Source: Symbiodinium sp. CCMP2592
Lineage: Eukaryota > Sar > Dinophyceae > Suessiales > Symbiodiniaceae
Direction of reading: 5' to 3'
Length of the DNA stretch: 64,000 bases
Assembly (NCBI GenBank): GCA_905221615.1
Contig: CAJNDT010002890.1
Location: 332,001 to 396,000 of the forward strand
The notes below the pieces were generated by a model, which had not been told where the DNA came from, did not search any database, and worked only from the letters and a program-made list of their open reading frames with translations. The translations under genes and the position numbers were made by a program. Positions 10,256-19,973 of the stretch are shown here, piece after piece; position 1 is the first letter of the stretch, and each line of letters opens with the position of its first letter.

Positions 10256-10377
10256 TTTAGGGTTTAGGGTTTAGGGGCCTTAGTAACTAGCTTTCATTTT
10301 GTAGACTTGTAGGCACCATTATACTCACTTACCAAGTCCCCCGACCCTCCAAGTTAAACCCTAAACCCTAAACCCAG
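10256..10377. mobile_element. fbA remnant bounded by telomeric repeats on both sides
   Basis: TTTAGGG units (10256-10275) run straight into GGCCTTAGTAACTAG of the fbA left arm. The right arm ends CCTCCAAG at 10353, followed directly by CCCTAAA units. The core is partly deleted. Confidence 0.7.
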
Positions 10378-10695
10378 GGGACCGCGGTGGGAGGGATCCA
10401 TGTTTCTATGGCCTTCTTCTGCTCCGCCTTCACTGCCGCCGCAGTCTTTCGCGCTTGTGCTGCCTCCTGCTTGGAGGTTTATGCGTAGTGAAAAGTGGGG
10501 TTATAAGTCCCCCAATATGGCTTATAACTATAGTTACCCTGCGGTTTCACTTGTGTAGCATCCATGGGTAGCGCTGAGGGATTGCTGGTTTCGCATTTAG
10601 GCTCAAAGCCTTGTAAAGATCAACAGCAACCCCAAATCTCTCGGCGTCGATGTCATGTGATCAGTGGGTTTCCCCTCTGTCCACTTCCCTGCCTA
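10378..10695. other. Unique stretch
   Basis: No repeat family or gene recognised. Confidence 0.3.
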
Positions 10696-10841
10696 CTTGG
10701 AGGATCATGGGATCATGGGACTTAGTAAGTCAGATTATAATAAGAAGTCAGTTCAGTTTTAGGTTACAAGTGCCCTATACGTATATATAGCTACCTGGTT
10801 TTTAAATTGACCTTAATTACTAAGTCCCAGGACCCTTTGAG
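10696..10841. mobile_element. fbA2 fold-back element with TA target duplication
   Basis: Left CTTGGAGGATCATGGGA (with ATCATGGG repeated once), right TAAGTCCCAGGACCC then TTTGAG; TA on both sides. Confidence 0.8.
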
Positions 10842-10859
10842 TATCACCTGTGTCCTGCA

Positions 10860-10965
10860 TCTAGACCCCAGAGTAACTGAGGAATGAAAAGGATGCCCTT
10901 TTTGGTTTAAAGGGGCTTATAAGGGAACCTAAACCCAAAAAAATGAGGGCCTACTCTGGGTCCTG
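10860..10965. mobile_element. fbE-like fold-back element
   Basis: Left TCTAGACCCCAGAGTAAC, right CCTACTCTGGGTCCTGG. The core AAAAGG..CCCTTTTTGGTTTAA follows the fbE plan, but the TIR differs. Confidence 0.65.
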
Positions 10966-11102
10966 GGCATCATTGCTCACTCGAGTTCCTCTTCTTCCTA
11001 CTTCTCTGGACTTCGAGCTGTACCACACGGCTCTATCTGGGTGGTTGTCAAAATTAGAGTTCCTTTTTGGGTCCTTCATATAAATAGGGCACCTATTATT
11101 TA

Positions 11103-11216
11103 CTAGGATACCCAGTAATCTAAGAGAAAAAATGGCGTCTCTTTTCGGTATTGGGTAACTTTATAAGGAACCAAGGACTCCAAAAAGGGGAATAAGGGTA
11201 CTACTGGGCATCCTAG
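11103..11216. mobile_element. fbE element nested in fbB
   Basis: CTAGGATACCCAGTAATCTA to TACTGGGCATCCTAG, 114 bp, close to the copies at 5435 and 53697. Confidence 0.85.
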
Positions 11217-11223
11217 CAAAAAG

Positions 11224-11372
11224 TTAGGATGTCCTTAAGGGGGGGTGGTCCAAGGGGGGTAGGTAACCTAGTAATCCCCATTATTCCCCAATACTCCCTA
11301 AGCTTCCCTAAGGGTTCCCCAAAGCTCCCTAGTACCCTCCCCCCTTGAACCACCCCCCCCTTAAGGATCCTA
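11224..11372. mobile_element. Fold-back element, single-copy family, nested in fbB
   Basis: TIR TTAGGATGTCCTTAAGGGGG on the left and CCCCCTTAAGGATCCTA on the right; an inner GGTCCAAGGGGGGTA / TACCCTCCCCCCTTGAACC pair extends the stem beyond 35 bp. No other copy seen. Confidence 0.75.
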
Positions 11373-11484
11373 TAAAAAAGGGACCCTAATTTTGAGAACC
11401 ACCCATCTGGAGAGAGGTTCTGGTGAACCACAAGGCAAACCCTAAATGCGAGGCCCCCTACCGCAAACCTTGACACGAACCACT

Positions 11485-11571
11485 ACCCAGGGGCCCCAAA
11501 GTAGTTCCTTTTCGGGTAGTATATTAGAGTCCCTGACACACCCAAAAAGGAACTGCTTTGGAGCCTTTGGG
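11485..11571. mobile_element. Small fold-back element with TA flanks
   Basis: CCCAGGGGCCCCAAAGTAG on the left and ACTGCTTTGGAGCC then TTTGGG on the right; AGTTCCTTTT / AAAAAGGAAC is also inverted. TA on both sides. Confidence 0.7.
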
Positions 11572-11803
11572 TAACGCCGATAAGCCCCTAGTTTGCCCAA
11601 ACTCACCAGCCCTCTGAGCATAAACTCAGAAACCGAAATTTCGCGGCACAAGCCTCTGAGCGCCCTTACTTCGAACAAAACCCCAAACCCCCCAAAGTAA
11701 TCCTGCGAACACCTACCAAACTGCCGCAACCCCCGAACCCTGTCGCCCTAAATCCTCCAAATCCCAAACTCCTTGGCCCCACACTTCAACCCCAAAACCT
11801 TGC

Positions 11804-11904
11804 CTGAAGGCTCCTGGACCCTTGTAGTGAGATGCCGGACCCTAGCCCCCAAAGCCGAAACCCTCCCCCAGGAAAGCCCAAGACCCTCTTAGGAGCCTTA
11901 GGGT
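11804..11904. mobile_element. fbT element, copy 1
   Basis: Ends AAGGCTCCTGGACCC and CTTAGGAGCCTTAGGG form an imperfect TIR. The whole segment matches 19602-19698 in reverse complement with few differences. Confidence 0.65.
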
Positions 11905-12033
11905 GAACCCTAAATTAAAGCCCTAAGCGGCCCTAAACACCCCAAGAGTCTGGGAAAAGACACCTTTACAGGAACCAAGGAACCCAGAATAGAAACCTTG
12001 GAGCCTGTCTAGGAATCCTTGAAGAGAACTTGA

Positions 12034-12140
12034 ACCCTAAGAATGTACCCATATAGCAGGTACATCGGCCTTAAAGGGGTCCCCATATGGCTACTTTGAA
12101 GCCTAAGTACCTACTATACGGGTGCATGGAGCCTTTGGGG
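12034..12140. mobile_element. fbU element, copy 2
   Basis: GAATGTACCCATATAG on the left, CTATACGGGTGCATGGAGCC on the right, with an AAGTACCTA internal unit. Confidence 0.65.
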
Positions 12141-12435
12141 AAAGAAGCCCATTTGCGACCAAGGACCCGTAAGAGAACCGAAAGAACCCTTGAAGGAACA
12201 CCAATGAACCTGCAAACGAGCCTGAAAGGAACCCCCGATAAGGAGCCCGAACCCCAATGGAACCGTTACAACAACACTGCAAGGAACCCGTAGGAACCCT
12301 TAGAGAAACCAAGAAGCCCCTACAGGAACGCCACCCTTAAGGGTTTCTTTTTAGGGGTACCCTTGAGGGTTCCTTCAGGTGGTACCCTTCAAGGTTGGGT
12401 ACCCTTGAGGATTCCTTTAATGGCACCCTTCGTTT
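12141..12435. repeat. GGAACCC / GGTACCCTT degenerate tandem region
   Basis: First half rich in AGGAACCC-type units, second half in GGGTACCCTTGAGG and GGTTCCTT units; it resembles decayed X module in both orientations. The 12087-12312 frames are by-products. Confidence 0.5.
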
Positions 12436-12561
12436 CCATTTAGGGTTTAGGGTTTAGGGTTTACCCCTGCAGGAACCCCGAAAGAAGCCCTGAAAGGAAA
12501 GACGGGACCTTCTGATCTTTCTCTTCTGCGCGAAGGGCCTTTGACGAGCTGCAACCAGCTT

Positions 12562-12690
12562 TTTAGATTAGGGCTTAGGGCTTAGGGTGCAGGGTTCGGG
12601 GATTAGGGTGTGGGGGTTGAAAGTTTAGGGGTTTAGGGGTTTAGGGGTCTATGGGTTTACCGTTTAGGGGTTTAGGGTTTAGGGTTTAGC
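12562..12690 (+). repeat. Decayed telomeric tract
   Basis: TTTAGGGG and CTTAGGG units; perfect TTTAGGG at the end. Confidence 0.8.
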
Positions 12691-13069
12691 TTCTAGTATG
12701 TGTGACTTGAAGCCCCAATACGCGAGGAAATTAAAGATTAGCGTAATCGGCGGTTAGAAACATTCGACGGTGCGCGAGAATCCGACATGCTGGCTCTCCA
12801 GAAAAGCGTCAGAAGAGGGTTGCGGAACGTAGAGCCGAAATTTTGATCCGATGGGAACAACAACCCTGTCTGCAGCGATGCTTGGCCCTCGTTGCCCTAC
12901 TTCCAAGATTCCCGATGCCCCAAATTTGTGCCCGTATAATCCCCCATAAACACAGCATACACTCACAACCCAGTTGAAAGGGTTTTCTTCCGTGTGGACC
13001 CTTATATTATAACCCTAAAAGCCCTCAAAACCGGTACAGATCCCTATGCACCCGCAAACCCCAAGCCCT

Positions 13070-13260
13070 ATACCAACCTACAACCCGACACCCCTAAACC
13101 CGAAAAGCCCGAGGCCCCAAACCCCTACCCCTGAACCCTAAACCTTAAACCCTGAACCCTAAACCCTGAACCCTAAACCCTAAACATTAAACCCTGAACC
13201 CTCAACCCCCCTAAACCCTAAACGCCCGAAGCCCCAAACCCCTAACACCGAAAAAGCCCG
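13070..13260 (-). repeat. Decayed telomeric tract
   Basis: CCCTAAA mixed with CCCTGAA and CCTTAAA units. Confidence 0.8.
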
Positions 13261-13339
13261 AACCCCCTACCCGCCCCAAGCTTCGCCTTTTTCTGCCATT
13301 TCCGTAGGCCGGCCAAAGGGTTCGCATTCCTTCGGGGCG

Positions 13340-13510
13340 ATTCAGGGTTTAGGGGTTTAGGGGTTTAGGGGTTCAGGGTTTAGGGTTTAGGGGTTTAGGG
13401 GTTCAGGGTTTAGCGTTTAGGGCTTAGGGGTTTAGGAGCGGTTTAGGGTTTGGGCGTGTAGGGGTTTAGGGTTACGGGGTTTAGTGGCTTAGGGCGCTTA
13501 GGGTTCAGGT
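13340..13510 (+). repeat. Telomeric tract, TTTAGGGG variant
   Basis: TTTAGGGG and TTTAGGG units with TTCAGGG variants. It lies 100 bp before a long opposite-orientation tract. Confidence 0.85.
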
Positions 13511-13612
13511 TTCAGGCTGTTGTCTCCATTACAGTTCCTGCTTGTTGTCGGCGATGTTGGTCCAACCAACTTCGCATTATGGGATCCTAACCAAAAACTC
13601 TTAAAACCAAAA

Positions 13613-13895
13613 AACTCTTAAACCATAAACCCTGAACCCTAAACCCCTAAACCCTAAACCCTAAACCCCTAAACCCTAAACCCCTAAACCCTAAACCCCT
13701 AAACCCCTAAACCCTAAATCCTAAACCCCTAAACCCCTAAACCCTAAACCCTAAACCCTAAACCCTAAACCCTAAAACCCTAAACCCCTAAACCCTAAAC
13801 CCCTAAACCCTAAATCCTAAACCCTAAACCCTAAACCCCTAAACCCTAAACCCCTAAACCCCTAAACCCAAACCCTAAACCCTAAACCCTAAACC
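13613..13895 (-). repeat. Long interstitial telomeric tract
   Basis: About 38 units of CCCTAAA and CCCCTAAA in irregular alternation, one of the longest blocks in the window. Confidence 0.95.
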
Positions 13896-13981
13896 GTGTG
13901 GAAACTATGTGCAGGGTTTTCGAGCTTCGGCCTCAGGGTCTGGAGTTTAGGATGCTCTGAGCCACAACAACAAGCAACATA

Positions 13982-14171
13982 CGGTTGATGATAAAATTCC
14001 TAGGGTTCCTGTAAAGGGATCTATAGGGGTACCTTTAAAGGGAACCCTTTACAGGGATCTATAGGGGTTTAGGGTTTAGGGTTTAGGGATATAAATCCTG
14101 CATGACCTTACTATGGGAATTATGGTATATATTCCTTATTATGGGCAATGCAGGATTTATACCATCAACCG
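13982..14171. mobile_element. fbD element carrying an X/TTTAGGG insert, TA flanks
   Basis: CGGTTGATGATA and ATCATCAACCG with TA on both sides. After ATTCCTAGGG come GGGATCTATAGGGG units and three TTTAGGG units, then the host restarts at ATATAAATCCTGCATGACC. Same composite as 3646-3835. Confidence 0.8.
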
Positions 14172-14173
14172 TA

Positions 14174-14572
14174 CTATGCATCAGGGCTACTTGAGTCTCA
14201 AACATCGAGTGTTCGGAAGCAGCCGCAACAACACTCCGAAACTTGGAAGGTAGGTTATTTAGGGTTCAGGCGTCTTTGGCCCAAACTCAGCTGCGCCGGC
14301 AGTCCCCTCAAGCCACTGCATAGTACCTGCATGTACCCACTAGCTAATCAGGAAGTTATAGTTAAGTCCATACCACCAAGACCCTGTAAAACCTGCGAAG
14401 CACACCCTTTCTAATTTCGCAGGCCTCGTAAGAAAGGGTTGGAATCAATGGAGAAGCCTGATCGTTCACGGTTTAGCGGTTCAGGGATTAGGGGTCGGAA
14501 CATAAATCCCGAAACGCGAAAGCCCTGGGATCTAATACTCTGCAACACACTCTAAAACCCACGACCCCTAGA
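14174..14572. other. Unique stretch
   Basis: A forward frame at 14148-14414 begins inside the fbD arm and continues into unique DNA; no recognisable product. Confidence 0.3.
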
Positions 14573-14624
14573 CTAGGTTTAGGGTTTAGGGTTTAGGGTT
14601 TAGGGTTTAGGGTTTAGGGTTTAG
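14573..14624 (+). repeat. Perfect TTTAGGG tract
   Basis: Seven consecutive TTTAGGG units. Confidence 0.95.
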
Positions 14625-14820
14625 GGGTACTAGAACCTGAAATCCTAAAACCTACACGCCCCACCCCAGTCCAACCCTATGTCCTAAACCCCAAAACCCT
14701 GACCCTAAATCCTGAACTCGGCTGAGGTCACTGCTCTTCGATGTCAGGATCTTGCTTGCGCTTTCTCTTCTGCTGCTTCCTTAGGCTTCAGAGTGCGCGG
14801 ATCATGGCGTCCAGAGTCTT

Positions 14821-14954
14821 ACATGGAGGGTGGGGGACTTAATATCTAGCTACTTGTTTTGACTGAAAAGTATCATGACCCCAATTAGGATCTCACTTAA
14901 TTCCTCCCTAAACCCTAAACCTTAACCTACTTACCAAGTCTGCCGACCCTCATG
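14821..14954. mobile_element. fbA element with CCCTAAA units inside the right arm
   Basis: Left ATGGAGGGTGGGGGACTTAA, right CTTACCAAGTCTGCCGACCC. Two CCCTAAA units interrupt the right half before the final arm. Confidence 0.7.
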
Positions 14955-15022
14955 GTAGGCTTCAGGTTTGCAGATCAGGGCTGCAAGAGAGGGGTCGTAA
15001 AGGCTGGTAGGGGAGAGGCTAG

Positions 15023-15095
15023 CAGGGTAGTAGTAGGGTAGGGTAGGGTATAGGGTATAGGGTGGGGTAGTAGGGTAGGGTAGGGGAGGTAGGGG
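15023..15095 (+). repeat. (GGGTA)n simple repeat
   Basis: GGGTAG/GGGTA units over about 70 bp, distinct from the TTTAGGG tracts. Confidence 0.85.
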
Positions 15096-15299
15096 ATCAG
15101 GGTTTGTAGGGGTTGAAGGTCTCGGCTCCATGGCTTTAAGGCCTTCCGGGTTCGAGGGGTTTATAGACTTGCGAATGTTCAGAGGTTTAGGGCTTTTATG
15201 TAGTTGTATGTATTTCTTGGGTGACGATTATTAGACGCTTGCTGTAATCGGTCAGTCGGTTTGGATGTAAGTTTGAAGGTTTAAGATTGGGACTGGAGT

Positions 15300-15864
15300 A
15301 AGTTTAGATAGACAGGGTCGAGGGAACTCCCTGCGATGCCAAATCGCGGCATTCAGAAGCTCGGAGGAATGGAAGTTGAAGATGAGTAGAAGCATCGAGC
15401 TCGCGCTGGACTTGCTGCTGGCGCCGCAGTGCAAGGGCAATGTGCAATTGCAGGAACGCTGAAGCCATCGCCTCTGGATATCTGGGTACCTCTCCTCTAC
15501 AATGTCGGCTTGGTCTGGCTAGAGAGCCGAGACCCTGCGAAAGTCTCGCGACGATGCCGACGATGCTCGTCGCCCCTGCTGCTGCCACTCCGAAGGGATG
15601 AAGCGGGGTCCCCGCCTATCCGGACGCATGGCTTCGCCGCATAGGGACGAACCTCCGCCTGTCGAGGCTCCCCGGTTCTCCTGCGAATGCTGGCAAGTGG
15701 TTCTTGTCACCAAGAAGCAAGACAGTTCCCCGCCTGTCCAGGAGCTGTCCATCGCGACGAGCAAAGTGCGTCTCTGTCAACAAGGCAAGGACCTGAACGA
15801 GATAAGCCAACGAGACACCCGCTCTTCCCGAACCCTCAACCGTACCGTAAGTCCCAGACCCTAA
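15300..15864 (-). pseudogene. GC-rich coding-like patch, unknown
   Basis: Reverse-strand frames 15304-15588, 15519-15764 and 15616-15810 overlap in different phases, and shorter forward frames are also open. The patch is GC-rich compared with its surroundings and holds three spaced GACAGGCGG-like units. It resembles a decayed coding region or minisatellite-like relic. No domain recognised. Confidence 0.25.
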
Positions 15865-15954
15865 ACCCTTAACCCTTCATGATTATGCCAGCTCCAGCTC
15901 AACTGCCAAATCCCAGGTCCTGCAAAGTCTCAACCCAAATCTTATCCCAAACTC

Positions 15955-16045
15955 CCACACCCTAATCCCCAAACTCCCAAACCCTAAACCCCAAACTCCC
16001 AAACCCTAAACCCCAAACCCTGAACTCCCGAACTCCCGGACCCTG
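15955..16045 (-). repeat. Decayed telomeric tract
   Basis: CCCTAAA and CCCCAAACT units. Confidence 0.75.
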
Positions 16046-16127
16046 AACCCATTCTGTGTCCAGCTAAGGAGATGAGACCTGAGTCCCAGGATTGGGATCC
16101 TAGCAGTTTTAGGGGTTCAGGGGATTA

Positions 16128-16330
16128 CTTGGAGGATCAGGGCCCCTTAAAGGGATCTATAGGGGCTCCTTGAAGGGATCTTTAGGGTTTAGTTTAGGGT
16201 TTAGGGCCTACTTGGAGGATCATGGGACTTAGTAAGTAGGGTTATAAGTACCCTTATTGGGGTTATAAGGAGTTAGAAGTATAGTTACCCTAATTAGAAC
16301 CCTAGTTACTAAGTCCCATGACCCCTTAAG
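16128..16330. mobile_element. fbA2 element preceded by duplicated left end, X and TTTAGGG
   Basis: CTTGGAGGATCAGGG at 16128 is cut after about 15 bp by X units and TTTAGGG. The element then restarts at 16211 with CTTGGAGGATCATGGGA and runs to its right end (CCTTAAG, TA). The stretch 16135-16330 is an inverted paralogue of 33180-33395. Confidence 0.8.
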
Positions 16331-16339
16331 TAGGGATTT

Positions 16340-16482
16340 AGAGGGCTTCGGGTCTTAGGGTCTTAGGGTCTCAGGGCTCAGGTTTAGTTTAGGGGTTTAG
16401 AGGCTTTGGGGTTTAGGGTTTAGAGGCTTTGGGGTTTAGGGGCTTTAGGGTTTAGGGTTTAGGGTTTAGGGTTTAGGGTCTT
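16340..16482 (+). repeat. Telomeric tract
   Basis: TTTAGGG, TTTGGGG and CTTAGGG units ending in five perfect TTTAGGG. Confidence 0.85.
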
Positions 16483-16554
16483 GGAGTGGCAGAGTTGCTT
16501 TGTTCTCTAGCCCCAAAATGGCTGACCGGTTGACCTTACAAGTATGGCGGGCAT

Positions 16555-16676
16555 ATGGCAGAGGGTTTCTGAATATCAAGGGTCTCTTGCTCAAGGCTTG
16601 TGGCCCTTACAATAAGGATCATACTATCTGGGGTCTGTAAGGAATATTAGGGTCCCTTGTTTTGCGAAACCCCCAT
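16555..16676. mobile_element. fbC element, decayed
   Basis: Core ATAAGGATCATACTATCTGG and the right end CCCTTGTTTTGCGAAACCCC then CATA match fbC; the left arm is diverged. Confidence 0.6.
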
Positions 16677-16724
16677 ACGTACACACAAGAAAGTCACAGG
16701 CTACCTACCCAATCAGAGTAAGTA

Positions 16725-16849
16725 CACCCCCAGACCCCGCGAGGATCTAGAAAGTAGATCCCCTAATTTGGGGCCCTACACTACTCAGGGTACTTTATAG
16801 GAACCCCATTAAGGGATCTACTTTTTGGATCCTCCCGGGGGTCTGGGCC
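16725..16849. mobile_element. fbV fold-back element
   Basis: CACCCCCAGACCCCGCGAGG on the left and CCTCCCGGGGGTCTGGG on the right; AAGTAGATCCC / GGGATCTACTT is also inverted. A half copy lies at 18712-18788. Confidence 0.75.
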
Positions 16850-17111
16850 TCGCAACAGCCCAGTGGCTTCTCTTTCTCCTTCTTGATCTGCTTCCTTGCC
16901 AGCGTACATTGTGGGTTTAGGGGTTAGGATTTAGGGGTTAGGGTTTAGGGTTTAAATGGCTTCGGGCTAACAGTCACCCTAAGACTTAAACTTGTACCTA
17001 GCATTTTACATACCCTAAGGTTTATAGGTCCCTAGTGATACATAGGCCAAGAACCAACCCGAAGAAGAGCTGAGATAAGCTCGAGGTGTTTTGGGGCTGT
17101 CTTTGGGTATA

Positions 17112-17217
17112 ATGTATGAACCTGATTAAGAAACCCTGGTCCTATAACCCCCAAAATAGTAGGATTCACATAAGGCGCCCTTATCGAGGCCCAAGGTTTC
17201 TTCATCAGGTTCCTACA
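17112..17217. mobile_element. fbH fold-back element with TA flanks
   Basis: ATGTATGAACCTGATTAAG on the left, CTTCATCAGGTTCCTACAT on the right, TA on both sides. Core CCAAAATAGTAGGATTC. Confidence 0.8.
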
Positions 17218-17424
17218 TTAGCCTTGTCGATACAGAAGCCGATCAGCAGGACTGCATTGGAGCTGTGAGGTTGTGGGAACTCGAGCTTACCCTAAACCCT
17301 AATTAAACCGGAGAGCGAAGCGCTGAACCCCAAGGCAAACAAGCACTCGCTAAAAGCTCTTGGGTTCCTAATTTGCTGCGTAGTTCATGGCTGATGGCCC
17401 CAGAACCCCCACCTGCAGCGCGCG
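17218..17424. other. Unique stretch
   Basis: Nothing recognised apart from isolated CCCTAAA units. Confidence 0.3.
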
Positions 17425-17515
17425 CCCTAAACCCTAAACCCTAGACCCTAACCCCTAATCCCCAACCCCTAACCCCTAACCCCTAAACCCTATACCTATA
17501 CCCTAAACCCTCCCG
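17425..17515 (-). repeat. Telomeric tract, CCCCTAA variant
   Basis: CCCTAAA followed by CCCCTAA units. Confidence 0.85.
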
Positions 17516-17775
17516 TGACTTACGCCTTTCTGCCCTAAACTCTATGGACTTGTGGTCTGGGCTCCAGGATTTCAGGATTTAAGGGCTTAGGGCATTGAGT
17601 CATTGAGCCTTTCGAAATTTCAGGGTTTCCATGCGATAAACCATTACCGTAACCCACGAAAACACTACCCTGGATGGATTTGTATATACGGATAATGAAG
17701 AACCAGAAAACAGTCGATTGCTTTGGAGATCATAGAACCCGCAACCCTGAAACTCCAAAAGTCAGACTCGCCGAA

Positions 17776-17897
17776 CCTAAACCCTAAACCCTAAAGCCTG
17801 AACCCTAAAGCCTGAACCCTATAAACCCTTAAACCCTAAACCCTTAAACCCTAGACCCTAAACCCTAAACCCTTAAACCCTAAACCCTAAACCCTAA
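17776..17897 (-). repeat. Telomeric tract
   Basis: CCCTAAA with CCCTTAAA and CCCTAAAG variants. The flanking text AAAGTCAGACTCGCC occurs on both sides (17757-17771 and 17897-17911), so the tract is bracketed by a short direct repeat. Confidence 0.85.
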
Positions 17898-18281
17898 AAG
17901 TCAGACTCGCCTGAGGGACTCCCTCTTCGGCTTCTTGCAGCCGCGCAGGTTCTTGTGCGCCATGGGCTCGCTCTCTTTTGCAGGGGGCGATTCGGGTAGG
18001 CTTGAGGGTTTCCCTGAATCCTTAGCTGCTTAGCTCGGGCCTTAACCCTAAGCCCTAAACTCCGAACTCGTAGCTCTGGGGCTTAGGGTTTGGGGTTTCA
18101 GGTCGCAGGGTTCAGAAAGTAGGGAGTGAGATGTCCGGGCTCAGGGTCACCGGGGCTTAGGGTTCAGCTCTGGGTTTAGAGCTCAGAACGTATTTTCTAG
18201 GCTTTAAGGGTAAGGGTTTCGGGGTTAGTGCTTAGGTTTGGCCTGAGTTATGCCTAAACCGTAGAACCTAAACTAGACCTA

Positions 18282-18413
18282 CTTGGAGGGTCGGGGGACA
18301 TAGCAAGTAGGCAATAAGCAGACTTATAAGTACCCTACAAAGGATCTTAATTGGGGTTATGGTGCTTATAAGTATATTTACTATCTACTTACTAAGTCCC
18401 CTGACCCTCCAAG
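18282..18413. mobile_element. fbA element with TA target duplication
   Basis: Full-length (132 bp): CTTGGAGGGTCGGGGGA to CCTCCAAG, TA both sides, with an inverted TTATAAGTACC core. Confidence 0.9.
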
Positions 18414-18477
18414 TAGGCCCTTAGAGCTTCGGACGTAGGGCTTTGAGTGCCACCTTTCTGGATTGGCGTCTGGTATA

Positions 18478-18609
18478 CTTGGAGGGTCGGCGGACTTAGT
18501 AACTAGATATTTTAGAGACTTATAAGTACCATAACCCCCATTAGGATCCCTTTTAGGGTACTTATAAGTCTACTTACTACCGACTTGCTAAGTCCCGCGA
18601 CCCTCCAAG
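18478..18609. mobile_element. fbA element with TA target duplication
   Basis: CTTGGAGGGTCGGCGGA to CGACCCTCCAAG, TA both sides; same length as its neighbour at 18282 and in the opposite internal orientation. Confidence 0.9.
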
Positions 18610-18711
18610 TAGGGGCCTTCATCATTCGAACTTAGAAAAGGGTTGAGGGGGGTTTCCGGGGGTAGATGATAGTGTACTCTAACCCAAGCAAATCGGTTCA
18701 GTAATTCCTTG

Positions 18712-18788
18712 AGGCCCCTATACCCAGAATTCCGGGAGGATCCAAAAAGTAGTTCCCTTAATGGGGGTTCCTATAGGGCCCCTAGTCA
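18712..18788. mobile_element. fbV half element
   Basis: CCGGGAGGATCCAAAAAGTA followed by GTTCCCTTAATGGGG matches one arm of 16725-16849 in reverse complement; the second arm is missing. Confidence 0.55.
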
Positions 18789-18883
18789 GACCCTGAACCT
18801 TGAAGTGCTGATTCTTAATCCTTTGCCTGGGGCGCAGGACTCGACAACTGAGCCGAAAGCCGACACGGGTTTGGGACTCTTAG

Positions 18884-18986
18884 GTGGGTGGTTGTCAAAA
18901 TTAGGGTCCCTTTTTGAAGACCCCAAGTATTAGGTGCCGTATTATAAGAAGGACCCAAAAAGGGACCATAATTTTGACAACCAACC
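18884..18986. mobile_element. fbB fold-back element
   Basis: GTGGGTGGTTGTCAAAATTA on the left, ATTTTGACAACCAACCA on the right. GGGTCCCTTTTTG / CAAAAAGGGACC stem. Confidence 0.85.
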
Positions 18987-19206
18987 AGGTGGGTGAAGGT
19001 TTAGGTTAGGGCTAGCTTAGGGTTTGGGGCTTGGAGTTAAGGGTTTAGGGCTTAGGGTTTACGCGGGCGTACCCTTAACTTAGTAGTAGGGTCCAAGAAC
19101 TCCTGTATGCCGTAGGCTACACTTGGACGCACCCAGTCGGGTGATCCCGCGTGTAACCTTGCATAATTACATACAACCTGATTTCTGCTGACAAATACAA
19201 GATCAT

Positions 19207-19315
19207 AATGTAGGGGCCTTAATAATTAGAATAGGGTTTTGGGCTGTTTTATAGTAAAGTTATGATAAGGAACCCTAAGGATCAATACTAGTAGTTATTT
19301 AGGCTTCTATTTTAA
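19207..19315. mobile_element. fbW element
   Basis: AATGTAGGGGCCTTAATAAT on the left; right AGGCTTCTATTTTAA is a degraded inverse of the left end. Interior TAGAATAGGGTTTTGGG. Confidence 0.65.
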
Positions 19316-19384
19316 GCATCAGAACGTTTCGAGGTTAGGTTTCGACTGTAGTCCCCAAACCCGAAGCCCAACCCGAAACCCTTA

Positions 19385-19516
19385 CTTGGAGGGTCGGGGG
19401 ACTTAGCAAGTCGGTAGTAAGTAGACTTATAAGTACCCTAAAAGGGATCCTAATGGGGGTTGTGGTACTTATAAGTCTCTAAAGTATCTAGTTACTAAGT
19501 CCCCCGACCCTCCAAG
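19385..19516. mobile_element. fbA element, type copy, TA target duplication
   Basis: 132 bp, near-perfect arms: CTTGGAGGGTCGGGGGA and TCCCCCGACCCTCCAAG, TA both sides. I use it as the reference for the family. Confidence 0.92.
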
Positions 19517-19601
19517 TAACCCCCTAAACCCAAACCCGCACTCTGACCTGAGCCTGCACAGCCCTGGTCCTTGACGTACCCTAACGGTCCAAGTAGTCAG
19601 T

Positions 19602-19698
19602 ACCCTAAGGCTCCAAAGAGGGTCTTGGGCTTTCTGGGGGAGGGTTTCGGCTTTGGGGGCTAGGGTCCGGGATCTCACTACGAGGGTCCAGGAGCCTT
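19602..19698. mobile_element. fbT element, copy 2
   Basis: Reverse-complement paralogue of 11808-11904, from ACCCTAAGGCTCC to CCAGGAGCCTTA. It overlaps a larger imperfect inverted pair, CTCACTACGAGGGTCC (19674) and GGACCCTCTCCGGTGAG (ending 19781). Confidence 0.65.
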
Positions 19699-19837
19699 AA
19701 GGTAGTCCTTGTTTATGGATTTTCGTACCTAAAAAGGGCCTAGGTCCTATGATAGGGTATACTTGGACCCTCTCCGGTGAGTAAGGTTTGCATCCTATGT
19801 CAACCGTCTGCAGACACCGCCCTTTCTTTTAGGGCCT

Positions 19838-19973
19838 CACTGGGAGGGTCGGGGGACTCAGTAGGTATGTAACAAGTCGACCTGCAAGTACCCGAAAAGA
19901 GATCCTAGTCGGGGTTATGGTATTTATAAGTATGCAAACATAACTACTTACTAAGTCCCCCGACCCTCCACAT
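19838..19973. mobile_element. fbA element
   Basis: ACTGGGAGGGTCGGGGGACT on the left, AAGTCCCCCGACCCTCCA on the right. The terminal bases differ from CTTGG. Confidence 0.8.

Larger units (their letters stand above)
11036..11406. mobile_element. fbB shell containing two other fold-back elements
   Basis: Left arm TGGGTGGTTGTCAAAATTAG and right arm CTAATTTTGAGAACCACCCA lie about 370 bp apart instead of about 100. Inside are an fbE at 11103-11216 and a different fold-back at 11224-11372, separated by a CAAAAAG scrap of fbB. Confidence 0.8.
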
